Part shown: one piece after another, positions 41,697 to 49,383 of the stretch
Layout of the letters: the number at the start of each line of letters is the position of its first letter
How positions within the stretch are numbered: the first letter of the stretch is position 1
Source of the DNA: Borreliella yangtzensis
GTDB lineage: Bacteria > Spirochaetota > Spirochaetia > Borreliales > Borreliaceae
Direction: 5' to 3'
Length of the DNA stretch: 64,000 bases
Assembly (NCBI RefSeq): GCF_014201775.1
Contig: NZ_JACHFG010000001.1
Coordinates: forward strand, 1 to 64,000
Translations under genes and position numbers: made by a program
The notes under the pieces: model-generated
The model's input: the letters and a program-made list of their open reading frames with translations, nothing else
Told to the model about the DNA's origin: nothing
Databases searched by the model: none

Positions 41697-41736
41697 TTTT
41701 TATTGTAATAAATAGCGATTTTTATTACAATAAAAA
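41697..41736. promoter_or_regulatory. Symmetric bidirectional promoter between the lipoprotein gene and tRNA-Arg
   Basis: Perfect 16-base arms (41697-41712 and 41721-41736) around an 8-base centre TAGCGATT. Rightward: TTGTAA (41703-41708), 17 bases, TACAAT (41726-41731), start about 9 bases before tRNA-Arg. Leftward: TTGTAA (41725-41730), 17 bases, TACAAT (41702-41707), start about 23 bases before the lipoprotein GTG. Each arm thus carries the -10 of one promoter overlapping the -35 of the other. Confidence 0.6.
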
Positions 41737-41746
41737 TTAATTATTT

Positions 41747-41820
41747 GTGTCCATAGCTCAGTTGGATAGAGCGTTAGATTGCGATTCTTAAGGTCGGAGG
41801 TTCAAGTCCTCTTGGACACG
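41747..41820 (+). tRNA. tRNA-Arg (GCG)
   Basis: A 74-base cloverleaf: acceptor GTGTCCA with TGGACAC, D stem GCTC/GAGC, T stem GGAGG/CCTCT, discriminator G. The anticodon loop TTGCGAT gives anticodon GCG, reading CGC and by wobble CGU; bacteria usually have ACG (inosine) here. The anticodon stem TTAGA/TCTTA contains a T-T mismatch at its second pair. Confidence 0.92.
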
Positions 41821-41836
41821 AAAAATTTGTTAGTTT

Positions 41837-41923
41837 GGAGAGATGGCCGAGTGGCTTAAGGCGCACGCTTGGAAAGCGTGTATACAGTAAAATGTATCAT
41901 GGGTTCGAATCCCATTCTCTCCG
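41837..41923 (+). tRNA. tRNA-Ser (GGA)
   Basis: An 87-base class II tRNA: acceptor GGAGAGA with TCTCTCC, anticodon stem CACGC/GCGTG with loop TTGGAAA (anticodon GGA), long variable arm. It decodes UCC/UCU. It lies 16 bases after tRNA-Arg and directly abuts the SRP RNA, so the three are probably one transcript. Confidence 0.95.
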
Positions 41924-42022
41924 GTTCCTAGGACCCGTACTACCAAGTGTTGCTGAATCCCGTCAGGACTGGAAGGTAGCAGCGGTAAGCAATTTTTTTG
42001 GTGAGTACGCAAGTCTTAGGTT
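41924..42022 (+). ncRNA. ffs: Signal recognition particle RNA (small bacterial 4.5S type)
   Basis: About 97 bases folding as one long hairpin: CCTAGGAC (41927) pairs with GTCTTAGG (42013-42020), then GTACT/AGTAC, ACCAA/TTGGT and TTGCT/AGCAA. The apex carries the diagnostic SRP domain IV sequence GTCAGGACTGGAAGGTAGCAG, with the GGAA tetraloop and the symmetric internal loop bound by Ffh. Ends are approximate. It begins right after the discriminator base of tRNA-Ser, implying tRNA processing makes its 5' end. Confidence 0.93.
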
Positions 42023-42253
42023 TTATTTTGAGCCAAAATGTGATGCTTTGCTTTATGTTAAGATATGGATTTGTCTTTTTGAAACTTTCAATTTTGTTGT
42101 ATTTTTCCGGGAAGCTTTTCTTTTTTAGATGTTTTTTATGTTTTATAAAATTCTTTGGTAATTCTTTTAAAGTAATAGTTCTGATATAAATATGTTATAT
42201 AGTGTATAATTTATGGCATTTTGCTTATTAAAATATTGGGAGGTAAAAAGTTA

Positions 42254-43936
42254 ATGGCGTCTTCAAGAGGCACCGCTCTTAAGAAACGTCCTAGAGATTT
42301 CAACTCTCTTGAGGGGCAAGATTTTGTTGTTGAGACTTTAAAGCATTCTATAGAGAAAAATAAGATAGCAAATGCTTATATTTTTTCAGGGCCAAGAGGT
42401 GTTGGTAAAACGTCATCAGCTAGGGCTTTTGCTAGATGTTTAAATTGTAAGAATGGTCCGACAGTTGTGCCTTGTGGAGAGTGTAACAATTGTAAATCTA
42501 TTGAGAATGATAGCAGTCTTGATGTTGTTGAAATTGATGGTGCTTCAAATACCTCAGTTCAAGACATTAGACAAATTAAAGAAGAGATAATGTTTCCTCC
42601 TGCGATTTCCAAATATAGAATATATATTATTGATGAAGTTCATATGCTTTCCAATTCTGCTTTTAATGCTCTTTTAAAGACAATTGAAGAGCCCCCCAAT
42701 TATATTGTTTTTATTTTTGCTACTACAGAGTCACATAAGCTGCCAGAAACGATAAAAAGCAGATGTCAGCATTTTAGTTTTAAACTTTTATCGTTAGAAA
42801 AGATTTATAATATGCTTAAGAAGGTTTGTTTTGAAGATCATATTAAATATGAAGATGGGGCTTTAAAATGGATTGCATATAAAAGTAGTGGTAGTGTGAG
42901 AGATGCTTACACTCTTTTTGATCAGGTCGTTTCTTTTACTAACTCTGACATTAAATTAAATCAAATAAGATCTAAGATGGGCTTAACCAATGATGAATTT
43001 TTGGAGAAATTGTCAATTAGCATTCTTAATGAGGATGTAAAAGAGTTAATTTGTGTTCTTGATTCTATTTTTTTGGCCGGGGTGTCTTATGAGCAATTTA
43101 TGCTAGATTCAATCGAATTTTTTAGAGAAGCATTATTTTTAAAGATAGGTATTAAAAATTTTGAGTTTATTGGAATTAAGTCTGAGGATTTGAGAAAAAA
43201 ATTAATTGAGTTTGATTTAAACTATCTTGAGAGAATTATTGTTGTTTTACTTGAAACTTACAGGGATTTGCAATTTTCAATTAATCCAAGGTATGAACTT
43301 GAGATTAATTTTATTAAAATTTTAAGACTTAAAAATTATATTCCAAATCATATTTTAATAAAACAAATTCAAAATCTTGAAGACAATTTGTTAGAAAATA
43401 TGACTTTAGATTCAAACAATTTTGATGTTTTAGCAAATAAGAATGGTAAAGCTAACGCAACTTTTATTTCAGAAAAACCTAGTTTAGAATATGGATTTTC
43501 TGAAATAAAATCTTTAGAAAAAGAGGAAGCTAGTTGTGATGAAAATTTGTCAACAAAAATTGATAAAAATCTTGTAAAGACTGATAGTATTGACGAGATT
43601 GATGAGATTTTCATTGAAGATGATAATTCAAATAAAACAAATGATTTTATTGATATAAGAGATAAATTTATTTATATTGTTTCAAGATATATTCAAACTT
43701 TAGTTCATTCAGGAGAAGTTGTTATTGATGACAATGTCCTTTATTATAAGGTTTTTAGTGAATTTGAGTATAATGAGCTTCAAAATTATAAAGGTGAGAT
43801 AAGATCTGAATTTTATAAAGAATTTCCCAATTTAAATATTGTGTTTCAGAAAAATTTTAAAAACCTTGAAAAGGATTTTGAAAAATTAGAAACTGTTAAA
43901 AATATTTTTGGAGCAAGTGAAGTTTTGGAGGGATAG
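42254..43936 (+). CDS. dnaX: DNA polymerase III gamma/tau subunit
   Basis: A 560-residue DnaX: Walker A GPRGVGKT (46-53), zinc cysteines at 65, 74, 77 and 80 (NCKNGPTVVPCGECNNC), IIDEVHM Walker B, TIEEPP sensor region, and a C-terminal tail of low complexity. It is the clamp-loader motor. The ATG (MASSRGTALKK) follows GGGAGG at ten bases; a TTG eleven codons upstream would place the ribosome-binding site inside the gene. The ebfC gene follows after 4 bases. Confidence 0.95.
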   Translation: MASSRGTALKKRPRDFNSLEGQDFVVETLKHSIEKNKIANAYIFSGPRGVGKTSSARAFARCLNCKNGPTVVPCGECNNCKSIENDSSLDVVEIDGASNTSVQDIRQIKEEIMFPPAISKYRIYIIDEVHMLSNSAFNALLKTIEEPPNYIVFIFATTESHKLPETIKSRCQHFSFKLLSLEKIYNMLKKVCFEDHIKYEDGALKWIAYKSSGSVRDAYTLFDQVVSFTNSDIKLNQIRSKMGLTNDEFLEKLSISILNEDVKELICVLDSIFLAGVSYEQFMLDSIEFFREALFLKIGIKNFEFIGIKSEDLRKKLIEFDLNYLERIIVVLLETYRDLQFSINPRYELEINFIKILRLKNYIPNHILIKQIQNLEDNLLENMTLDSNNFDVLANKNGKANATFISEKPSLEYGFSEIKSLEKEEASCDENLSTKIDKNLVKTDSIDEIDEIFIEDDNSNKTNDFIDIRDKFIYIVSRYIQTLVHSGEVVIDDNVLYYKVFSEFEYNELQNYKGEIRSEFYKEFPNLNIVFQKNFKNLEKDFEKLETVKNIFGASEVLEG

Positions 43937-43940
43937 AAAT

Positions 43941-44240
43941 ATGGCAGTAAATCCGTTAGATTTTTTGAAAAATATGTCTAGTGTTAAGAGTAATATTGAT
44001 AATATTAAAAAGGAAATGTCTAAAATTACTGTTTGTGGTAAAGCGGGTAGCAATATTGTTACTATTGAGATGGATGGCGAATTTAATGTTAAAAAAGTTT
44101 CAATTAATAAGGAATTTTTTGACGATTTAGACAATGATGCTTTTGAGCAAATGGTTAAATCTGCTTTAAATGATGCTGTTTCTAAGGTTAAAGAAGAAAT
44201 AAAGTTAAAAACTATGGGAGTTCTTCCTTTTGGAATGTAG
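43941..44240 (+). CDS. ebfC: YbaB/EbfC DNA-binding nucleoid protein
   Basis: A 99-residue YbaB-family dimeric protein (VNPLDFLKNMSSVKSNIDNIKKEMSKITVCGKAG; VTIEMDGEFNVKKVSINKEFF). In B. burgdorferi this is EbfC (BB_0462), shown to bind DNA near erp operators and to act as a nucleoid-associated regulator, transcribed with dnaX. The ATG follows GGAGGG; a longer frame beginning inside dnaX is not supported by a ribosome-binding site. Confidence 0.93.
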   Translation: MAVNPLDFLKNMSSVKSNIDNIKKEMSKITVCGKAGSNIVTIEMDGEFNVKKVSINKEFFDDLDNDAFEQMVKSALNDAVSKVKEEIKLKTMGVLPFGM

Positions 44241-44414
44241 TTGTTAATTTTATAAAAGTTATTATATTTTGATTTTTCAATGTAATGTTAAGCGATTTAT
44301 AATCCATAGTATTTCATATAAATTTAATTAATTAGATATAATCTAGGTATTGGATAAGTATTTTGATTTGTTTAATTATTTTTTAAATACATGTCCTAAA
44401 CTTAGGAGGATTTT

Positions 44415-44924
44415 ATGTCAATGTTATTGCAAAAAACTTTATGTATTATTAAGCCAGATGGAGTTAGGAGGGGTTTGATTGGTAATGTAGTTGCAAGATT
44501 TGAAAAGGTAGGTTTAAAAATGGTGGCTGCTAAAATGCTTATTGTTGATGAAAGTCTAGCAAAAAGACATTATTTGTATGATGATATTGCTTTTAGGCAT
44601 AGTGAGATAGTTTGGAAGTCTTTAATTGAATTTATTTCAAATTCTCCCGTTTTTGCATTTGTTGTTGAAGGAGTTGAAAGCATTGAGGTTGTTAGAAAGC
44701 TTTGTGGCGCTACTGAGCCAAAATTAGCTATTCCTGGAACAATACGCGGAGATTTTTCTTACCACAGTTTTAGATATTCAAATGAAAAAGGTTTTTCAAT
44801 TTATAATGTAATTCATGCATCTGCAAATGAGGCCGATGCGATTCGTGAAATACCAATTTGGTTTAAAGATAGTGAAATTTTAAACTATAAAAGAGATGAT
44901 GAATGTGAACATTATTATTGTTAA
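44415..44924 (+). CDS. ndk: Nucleoside diphosphate kinase
   Basis: A 169-residue NDK with TLCIIKPDGVRRGLIG, GATEPKLAIPGTIRGDF and the catalytic His134 in NVIHASANEADAIREI. It balances (d)NTP pools, consistent with dependence on nucleotide salvage. About 25 residues longer than the usual 140-150 because of a C-terminal tail ending CEHYYC. The ATG follows TAGGAGG. Confidence 0.95.
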   Translation: MSMLLQKTLCIIKPDGVRRGLIGNVVARFEKVGLKMVAAKMLIVDESLAKRHYLYDDIAFRHSEIVWKSLIEFISNSPVFAFVVEGVESIEVVRKLCGATEPKLAIPGTIRGDFSYHSFRYSNEKGFSIYNVIHASANEADAIREIPIWFKDSEILNYKRDDECEHYYC

Positions 44925-45197
44925 TTTTTATAAATTGATTTCTTTAAAGGTATAAATTTTAAATTGCCAATTTAATTCCAATATAAAATAAGAACAATTT
45001 TTGTACTTTTGTTTTAATTATTTTACATTTTTAGGAGAATTTTTATACGAAAGACTGTTTTTGAGAGTAATGTTTTTATTTTGCTTTCATGCTTTACATT
45101 ATAATTGATTATGTAAATATATTTTGTTTAATAAGGTTTTCAATGTTATGTTTAATAGATTTTTAATTAAAATAAAAAATTTTTAGTCTTGTAAAAA

Positions 45198-45731
45198 ATG
45201 TTTATGAGAATACTTAGGCTTTATTCGTTATTTTTGTTTTTTGCTTGTACTTTCGATTATGATGAATATTCTAATAGGTCTGATGTGGCTAAAAAATTTC
45301 CTTCGATACAAATATTAGGAATCAAATATTATGATGTTGTATACAATAAAGAACAAGCTGTTTTAGAGTCTTTAAGTTTTAGTTATTTTAATGACTATAA
45401 AATTTATAAGGCAGAAAATGGAAGGTTTTTGTATCATTCTCTAGATAATGAAATTTCAGGAAAGTTTAATAATTTGGAAGGTTCTTATATTACGAAGGAT
45501 TTGGATATGAGAGATTCCGTAGAATTTAAAATAGAGGAAAAAAATAATTATTATTTGCTTAATTCAAATAGGCTTTTATGGAAGAATAAAGACAAAAAAT
45601 TGCAATCTCCCCCAAATGAGCTAGTATTAATTAGGTTTAATGATAGCAAAATAAAGGGAAAAGGATTTTCTTATTTTATAAAAAGCAATGTTTTTTATTT
45701 TGATTCTGGGGTTGAAGGGATCATGAATTGA
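45198..45731 (+). CDS. lptC: LptC-like periplasmic protein
   Basis: 177 residues, lipobox-like FFAC (Cys17), then a beta-rich domain with the LptC/OstA pattern (AVLESLSFSYFNDYKIYKAENGRFLYHS; NRLLWKNKDKKLQSPPNELVLIRFNDSKIKGKGFSYF, compare the LptC pattern of altered-strand, KGxGxxYD). The family call rests on this pattern plus position directly before lptA and lptB, whose start and stop overlap. In other bacteria LptC links the inner-membrane ABC transporter to the LptA bridge. There is no clear SD; the second Met is an alternative start. Confidence 0.7.
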   Translation: MFMRILRLYSLFLFFACTFDYDEYSNRSDVAKKFPSIQILGIKYYDVVYNKEQAVLESLSFSYFNDYKIYKAENGRFLYHSLDNEISGKFNNLEGSYITKDLDMRDSVEFKIEEKNNYYLLNSNRLLWKNKDKKLQSPPNELVLIRFNDSKIKGKGFSYFIKSNVFYFDSGVEGIMN

Positions 45732-46423
45732 GGTATTTGGTTTTAATATGGATTTTTATTATTTTTGCTAACAATATTCAAGCAACTCAAATAGAATCTA
45801 AATCTGAATCCGAAATGCTTAAGGGAGGCGAAGAAAAAAATACTAATTTTACCTTTAAGTCAGATTTTGCACAAGGGGTAGTGTCTTCTTTTTATAAAAA
45901 GATTGTTTTAAAAGGAAATTCAGAGGTCATTTCGTTAGATTTTAAACTTAAAGCAGATGAAATTGAAATTTATGGAGAAAATGGCTCTTATCTTGAAGCC
46001 CGAGGTAATGTTTTTTATGAAGATTATAAGAATAAGATGCATGTTAAGGCTCAATTTTTGTTTTTTAATAGAAAATTAGATAATTTTTATCTTCAAAAAG
46101 GGGTTGAGCTTGAAGACTTAGAAAATAATATGGTTATTAAAGCGGAAAGAGTTGAGGGTAGTAATAAAGCTAATGTTTATATTATGCAATATTCTGTTAA
46201 AATATATAAGGACGATACTTTTGCAAGAGCTGAGAATGGGACTTATAATAAAGAAGAAAAAGAAATGATTCTTGAGGGGGTTCCAGTAATTTACCAGAAA
46301 GATAACTATTATTCTGCTTCAAGAATCATTTTTAATACAAAAACCAATAGGTATAAACTTGAGGGAAGTGTTGAGGGAGAGTTTACTCAAGTTGAAGATG
46401 ATGTTTCTGAAGAAAAAAAATAA
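45728..46423 (+). CDS. lptA: LptA/OstA-like periplasmic bridge protein
   Basis: 231 residues with a signal peptide (1-20) and OstA beta-jellyroll repeats (GNSEVISLDFKLKADEIEIYGENGSYLEARGNVFYED; ALARAENGTYNKEEKEMILEGVP-like segment; YKLEGSVEGEF). LptA forms the periplasmic bridge of lipopolysaccharide export; this genus makes no LPS, so the cargo here must be something else. It starts at a TTG overlapping the lptC stop, with GAAGGGA nine bases upstream. Confidence 0.8.
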   Translation: MRYLVLIWIFIIFANNIQATQIESKSESEMLKGGEEKNTNFTFKSDFAQGVVSSFYKKIVLKGNSEVISLDFKLKADEIEIYGENGSYLEARGNVFYEDYKNKMHVKAQFLFFNRKLDNFYLQKGVELEDLENNMVIKAERVEGSNKANVYIMQYSVKIYKDDTFARAENGTYNKEEKEMILEGVPVIYQKDNYYSASRIIFNTKTNRYKLEGSVEGEFTQVEDDVSEEKK

Positions 46424-47192
46424 AATAAAAGAGATCAAGGAAAGTCTTGATCTTAATTCTGTCAATAATATTGTTTTAAAAGCAGATAACATTGTTAAAA
46501 AGTATGGTGAAAAATTTGCTGTTAATGGTATCACGATTGATGTTCATAAGGGCGAAGTTGTGGGGCTTCTTGGTCCAAATGGAGCCGGAAAAACAACAAC
46601 ATTTTATACTATTGTAGGCTTTATTAGGCCTAATGCGGGCAAAGTTTTAATAAATGATTACAACATCTCATATCTTAATATGTATGAACGTGCTCGGATA
46701 GGAATTGTGTATCTTCCCCAAGATGCTTCAATTTTTAGAGAACTTACAGTCGAAGAGAATATTATGGTTGCTTTAGAGAGAAGAGAGGATCTATCTAAGG
46801 CTGAGCGCAAAATAGAACTTGTGAATTTACTTAAAGAATTTGAGATAAAAAGAATACAAAGCCAAAAAGCTTATACTCTTTCTGGGGGAGAGAGAAGGCG
46901 TGCAGAGATAGCAAGGGCTTTGGCTGTAAATCCCCATTTTTTACTCTTGGATGAACCTTTTGCTGGTATTGATCCTATTGCGATTGGAGATATAAAGAAT
47001 ATTATAAAAATTTTAAAAGAAAGAAACATTGGAGTTCTTATTACTGATCATAATGTAAGAGATGCTTTTGATATAATTGATAGAGCTTATATTGTTTATC
47101 AAGGGCAAGTGCTTGACAAGGGTGATGTTAATTATATAGTAAGCAGTGAAAAAGCCAAGAAGCTTTATTTGGGAGAAGAATTTAGATTATGA
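46398..47192 (+). CDS. lptB: LptB-type ABC transporter ATPase
   Basis: A 264-residue ATPase with Walker A GPNGAGKTT, the Q-loop, signature LSGGERRR, Walker B LLLDEPFAGID and the H-loop ITDHN, plus the LptB-specific YLPQDASIFRELTVEENI. It powers the Lpt system. The start is uncertain: tandem ATGs at 46398 and 46401 or a TTG at 46392 all follow GAGGGAGAG, inside the end of lptA. The first 20 residues are Lys-rich and not part of the ATPase domain. LptF/G partners are not in this window. Confidence 0.93.
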   Translation: MMFLKKKNKIKEIKESLDLNSVNNIVLKADNIVKKYGEKFAVNGITIDVHKGEVVGLLGPNGAGKTTTFYTIVGFIRPNAGKVLINDYNISYLNMYERARIGIVYLPQDASIFRELTVEENIMVALERREDLSKAERKIELVNLLKEFEIKRIQSQKAYTLSGGERRRAEIARALAVNPHFLLLDEPFAGIDPIAIGDIKNIIKILKERNIGVLITDHNVRDAFDIIDRAYIVYQGQVLDKGDVNYIVSSEKAKKLYLGEEFRL

Positions 47193-47878
47193 AAACAATA
47201 GATCATGGACTTTATTATGAATTTAGGGTAGCTGATGATGTTAAAATGATTTATACTAAGAAACCTTTTAGCATAAATTTAAGAGAACTTAGTAATGATA
47301 ATTTAAACTTTGTTCCCAAGTCAAAAAAAATAAAATATTTAAAGCAATTGCATACAGATATTATTTATAAAGTTGAAGATGATTTTATAAATTTTCAAGA
47401 AGGAGATGGTCTAATATCTAGTTCTTTAGATGTAGCTCTTGTTGCATACTTTGCAGACTGTCTTCCAATATACTTTTATGATTCAGTGAAAAAGTTTATA
47501 GGAATTATTCACAGTGGATATAAAGGAAGCTTTAACTTGATTATTTTAAAAATGTTGTTTATGTTTGAAAAAATGGGATCAACTTTTGAAGATTTAAAAA
47601 TTGTTTTTGGACCTTATAACAGATCTTGTTGTTATGAAGTTTCTGAAATTTTCTTGAAAGAAGTAAGTAATAAATTTAGTAAAAATTTATTACTTACTTC
47701 TTTTGTTAAAAGAGATAGTAAAATATATTTTGATAATGCTAATTTTAATTTGGGCTTGCTTTCTAGTTTTAATTTAAATATTTATAATTCAAAACTTTGT
47801 ACATATTGTTTGAAAAATCTTTATTCTTATAGAAGAGTAAGGGAAGGTCAAAGTTATGCCTTGATTTGGAGAATTTGA
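47189..47878 (+). CDS. pgeF: PgeF-type multicopper-oxidase-like (YfiH, laccase domain) protein
   Basis: A 229-residue member of the YfiH/DUF152 family with KQLHTDIIY, ADCLPIYFYD and HSGYKGS (the metal-binding His-Cys-His set) and GPYNRSCCYEV. In E. coli PgeF (YfiH) removes wrongly incorporated L-Ser from peptidoglycan precursors; related proteins act on purine nucleosides. It overlaps lptB by 4 bases. Its codons for residues about 157-172 contain a perfect 21-base-arm inverted repeat. Confidence 0.88.
   Translation: MKTIDHGLYYEFRVADDVKMIYTKKPFSINLRELSNDNLNFVPKSKKIKYLKQLHTDIIYKVEDDFINFQEGDGLISSSLDVALVAYFADCLPIYFYDSVKKFIGIIHSGYKGSFNLIILKMLFMFEKMGSTFEDLKIVFGPYNRSCCYEVSEIFLKEVSNKFSKNLLLTSFVKRDSKIYFDNANFNLGLLSSFNLNIYNSKLCTYCLKNLYSYRRVREGQSYALIWRI
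47657..47703. repeat. Perfect inverted repeat (21-base arms, 5-base loop) inside pgeF
   Basis: Left arm 47657-47677 (starts AAAGAAGTAAGTAATAAA), loop AGTAA, right arm 47683-47703, exact complements. It lies wholly within the coding frame and encodes KEVSNKFSKNLLLTS. In mRNA it would form a 21-bp hairpin. Confidence 0.97.
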
Positions 47879-47879
47879 T

Positions 47880-48626
47880 TTGAATGTAAGAGATTTGTCT
47901 TTTAAACTTAATTCAATTTTTGATATAAAGAAGTATGAGCATGTTGATAAAAATTTAAACGGTCTTCAAGTAGGAAATCTTGATACCAAGGTTAACAAAG
48001 TTGCCTTTGCAGTTGATGCTAGCTATTCAGTTTTAAAAGAAGCAAAAGGAAATGATTTTTTAATTACGCATCACGGAATTTTTTGGTCAAAAAAAGAGCG
48101 TATTGTTTCTAATATGTATGATAAAATGAAGTTTTTGATTGAAAATAATTTAGCTCTTTATTCGGTACACTTGCCTATGGATGCTCATTTTATTTATTCA
48201 CATAGCAAAGTATTTGCAGATTTTTTAGGATTAAAAAATTCTTTTGCTTTTGCAAATTATGGGGGGTTTGATCTAGGAGTTATTGCTGATTCTACTTTTA
48301 GCTTTTCTGAAATTTTGGAAAAAATCAAAAAGGAAAGTAGTCATATTCTTTTTTCAAAAAAATTTAAAGAATCGGTGAATAAGGTTGCAATTGTTAGTGG
48401 TGCTGGATACTCTTTTTTTGAAGAAGCTTTATGTCATGGTATAGATTTGTTTATAACCGGGGATACTTCTCATCAAATATATTCTTTAGCAGAAGAATGT
48501 GGTGTGAGCTTAATTTTTGCGGGTCATTATTTTACTGAAACTTTTGGTTTAATTAAATTAATGCAAGATTTTAAAATTCAAGAAGATTTAGAGGTTAAAT
48601 TTATTTGTAAAAATACTAATTTATAA
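47880..48626 (+). CDS. Nif3-family dinuclear metal-binding protein
   Basis: A 248-residue Nif3/YbgI protein (GTP cyclohydrolase I type 2-like superfamily). The metal ligands are visible: ITHHGIFW, HLPMDAH and GHYFTETFG near the C-terminus. NGLQVGN at the N-terminus is typical. The biochemical role in bacteria is unsettled. It starts at TTG with GGAG nine bases upstream, one base after the pgeF stop. Confidence 0.88.
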   Translation: MNVRDLSFKLNSIFDIKKYEHVDKNLNGLQVGNLDTKVNKVAFAVDASYSVLKEAKGNDFLITHHGIFWSKKERIVSNMYDKMKFLIENNLALYSVHLPMDAHFIYSHSKVFADFLGLKNSFAFANYGGFDLGVIADSTFSFSEILEKIKKESSHILFSKKFKESVNKVAIVSGAGYSFFEEALCHGIDLFITGDTSHQIYSLAEECGVSLIFAGHYFTETFGLIKLMQDFKIQEDLEVKFICKNTNL

Positions 48627-48636
48627 GGATTTTTGT

Positions 48637-49146
48637 ATGAGGACTAAAAGTAAACGATATTTCAATATTTTTGTATTTATTATTAGTTTAATTTTTTTTG
48701 ATCAACTTACTAAGTATTTGGTTGTAAAGTATGTCAAATTGGGTTCAATATATTTTTCCTTTTTTGATAATTTTTTTAGGATAATACATGTAAGAAACAC
48801 AGGCATTTTATTTTCTATGGGTTCTAATATCCATTATAGTTTGAAAAAAATTTTTTTTCTTGCAATGCCTATTTTCATTTTAATATTTGTTTTTTCTCTT
48901 GCTGTGAGGGAGAAAAATTGTATTGCCAGAACCTCATTTGTATTGATTTTTTCAGGGGGAGTGGGGAATATTATTGATAGATTGTTTAGACCTTCTGGAG
49001 TTGTAGATTTTTTAGATTTTAAATTTTTTGGAATTTTTGGTCTTGATAGATGGCCTACTTTTAATTTTGCAGATAGCTATGTTGTTATAGGGATGATTTT
49101 GTTTTTAGTTTATGATTTTTTTGTAAAAAAAACACTTAATACATGA
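48637..49146 (+). CDS. lspA: Lipoprotein signal peptidase (signal peptidase II)
   Basis: A 169-residue four-span aspartyl protease: FFDQLTKYLV, RNTGILFSMG, GGVGNIIDRLF (first catalytic Asp) and FNFADSYVVIG (second Asp). It cleaves prolipoprotein signals at the Cys; the many lipoproteins of Borrelia depend on it. The ATG follows AAGGA. The next gene overlaps by 4 bases. Confidence 0.96.
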   Translation: MRTKSKRYFNIFVFIISLIFFDQLTKYLVVKYVKLGSIYFSFFDNFFRIIHVRNTGILFSMGSNIHYSLKKIFFLAMPIFILIFVFSLAVREKNCIARTSFVLIFSGGVGNIIDRLFRPSGVVDFLDFKFFGIFGLDRWPTFNFADSYVVIGMILFLVYDFFVKKTLNT

Positions 49147-49370
49147 AGATTTTTGGTTTTATTTTATGCGTGTTAATGAACTTATCTATAATGTTTTTAG
49201 TGTTCTTTTTAGAGTTTCTTTTAATTGTTAAATTTGGTATTATAGTAAAGCCTTATTTGCAATTTATATTGATTTTAATGATGATTATTTTTGCTGTTAT
49301 GGTAGGGTATTTTGTGTCAGTTTTTATTGTAAGAAGCTTACTTCTTAAGTTATTTAAACTAGATCAATAA
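49143..49370 (+). CDS. Small membrane protein of unknown function
   Basis: 75 residues consisting almost entirely of two hydrophobic helices (about 5-32 and 38-62) with a basic C-terminus (RSLLLKLFKLDQ). No family recognised. It overlaps the lspA end by 4 bases (ATGA), so it is translationally coupled to signal peptidase II and lies 13 bases before the YmdB-like gene. Confidence 0.72.
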   Translation: MKIFGFILCVLMNLSIMFLVFFLEFLLIVKFGIIVKPYLQFILILMMIIFAVMVGYFVSVFIVRSLLLKLFKLDQ

Positions 49371-49383
49371 AAAGAGAAGCTTT

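Noticed and set aside
41835-42128. Plus-strand frame of 97 codons and overlapping frames nearby
   Set aside because: It covers tRNA-Ser (GGA) and the SRP RNA; its codons simply read through structured RNA genes.
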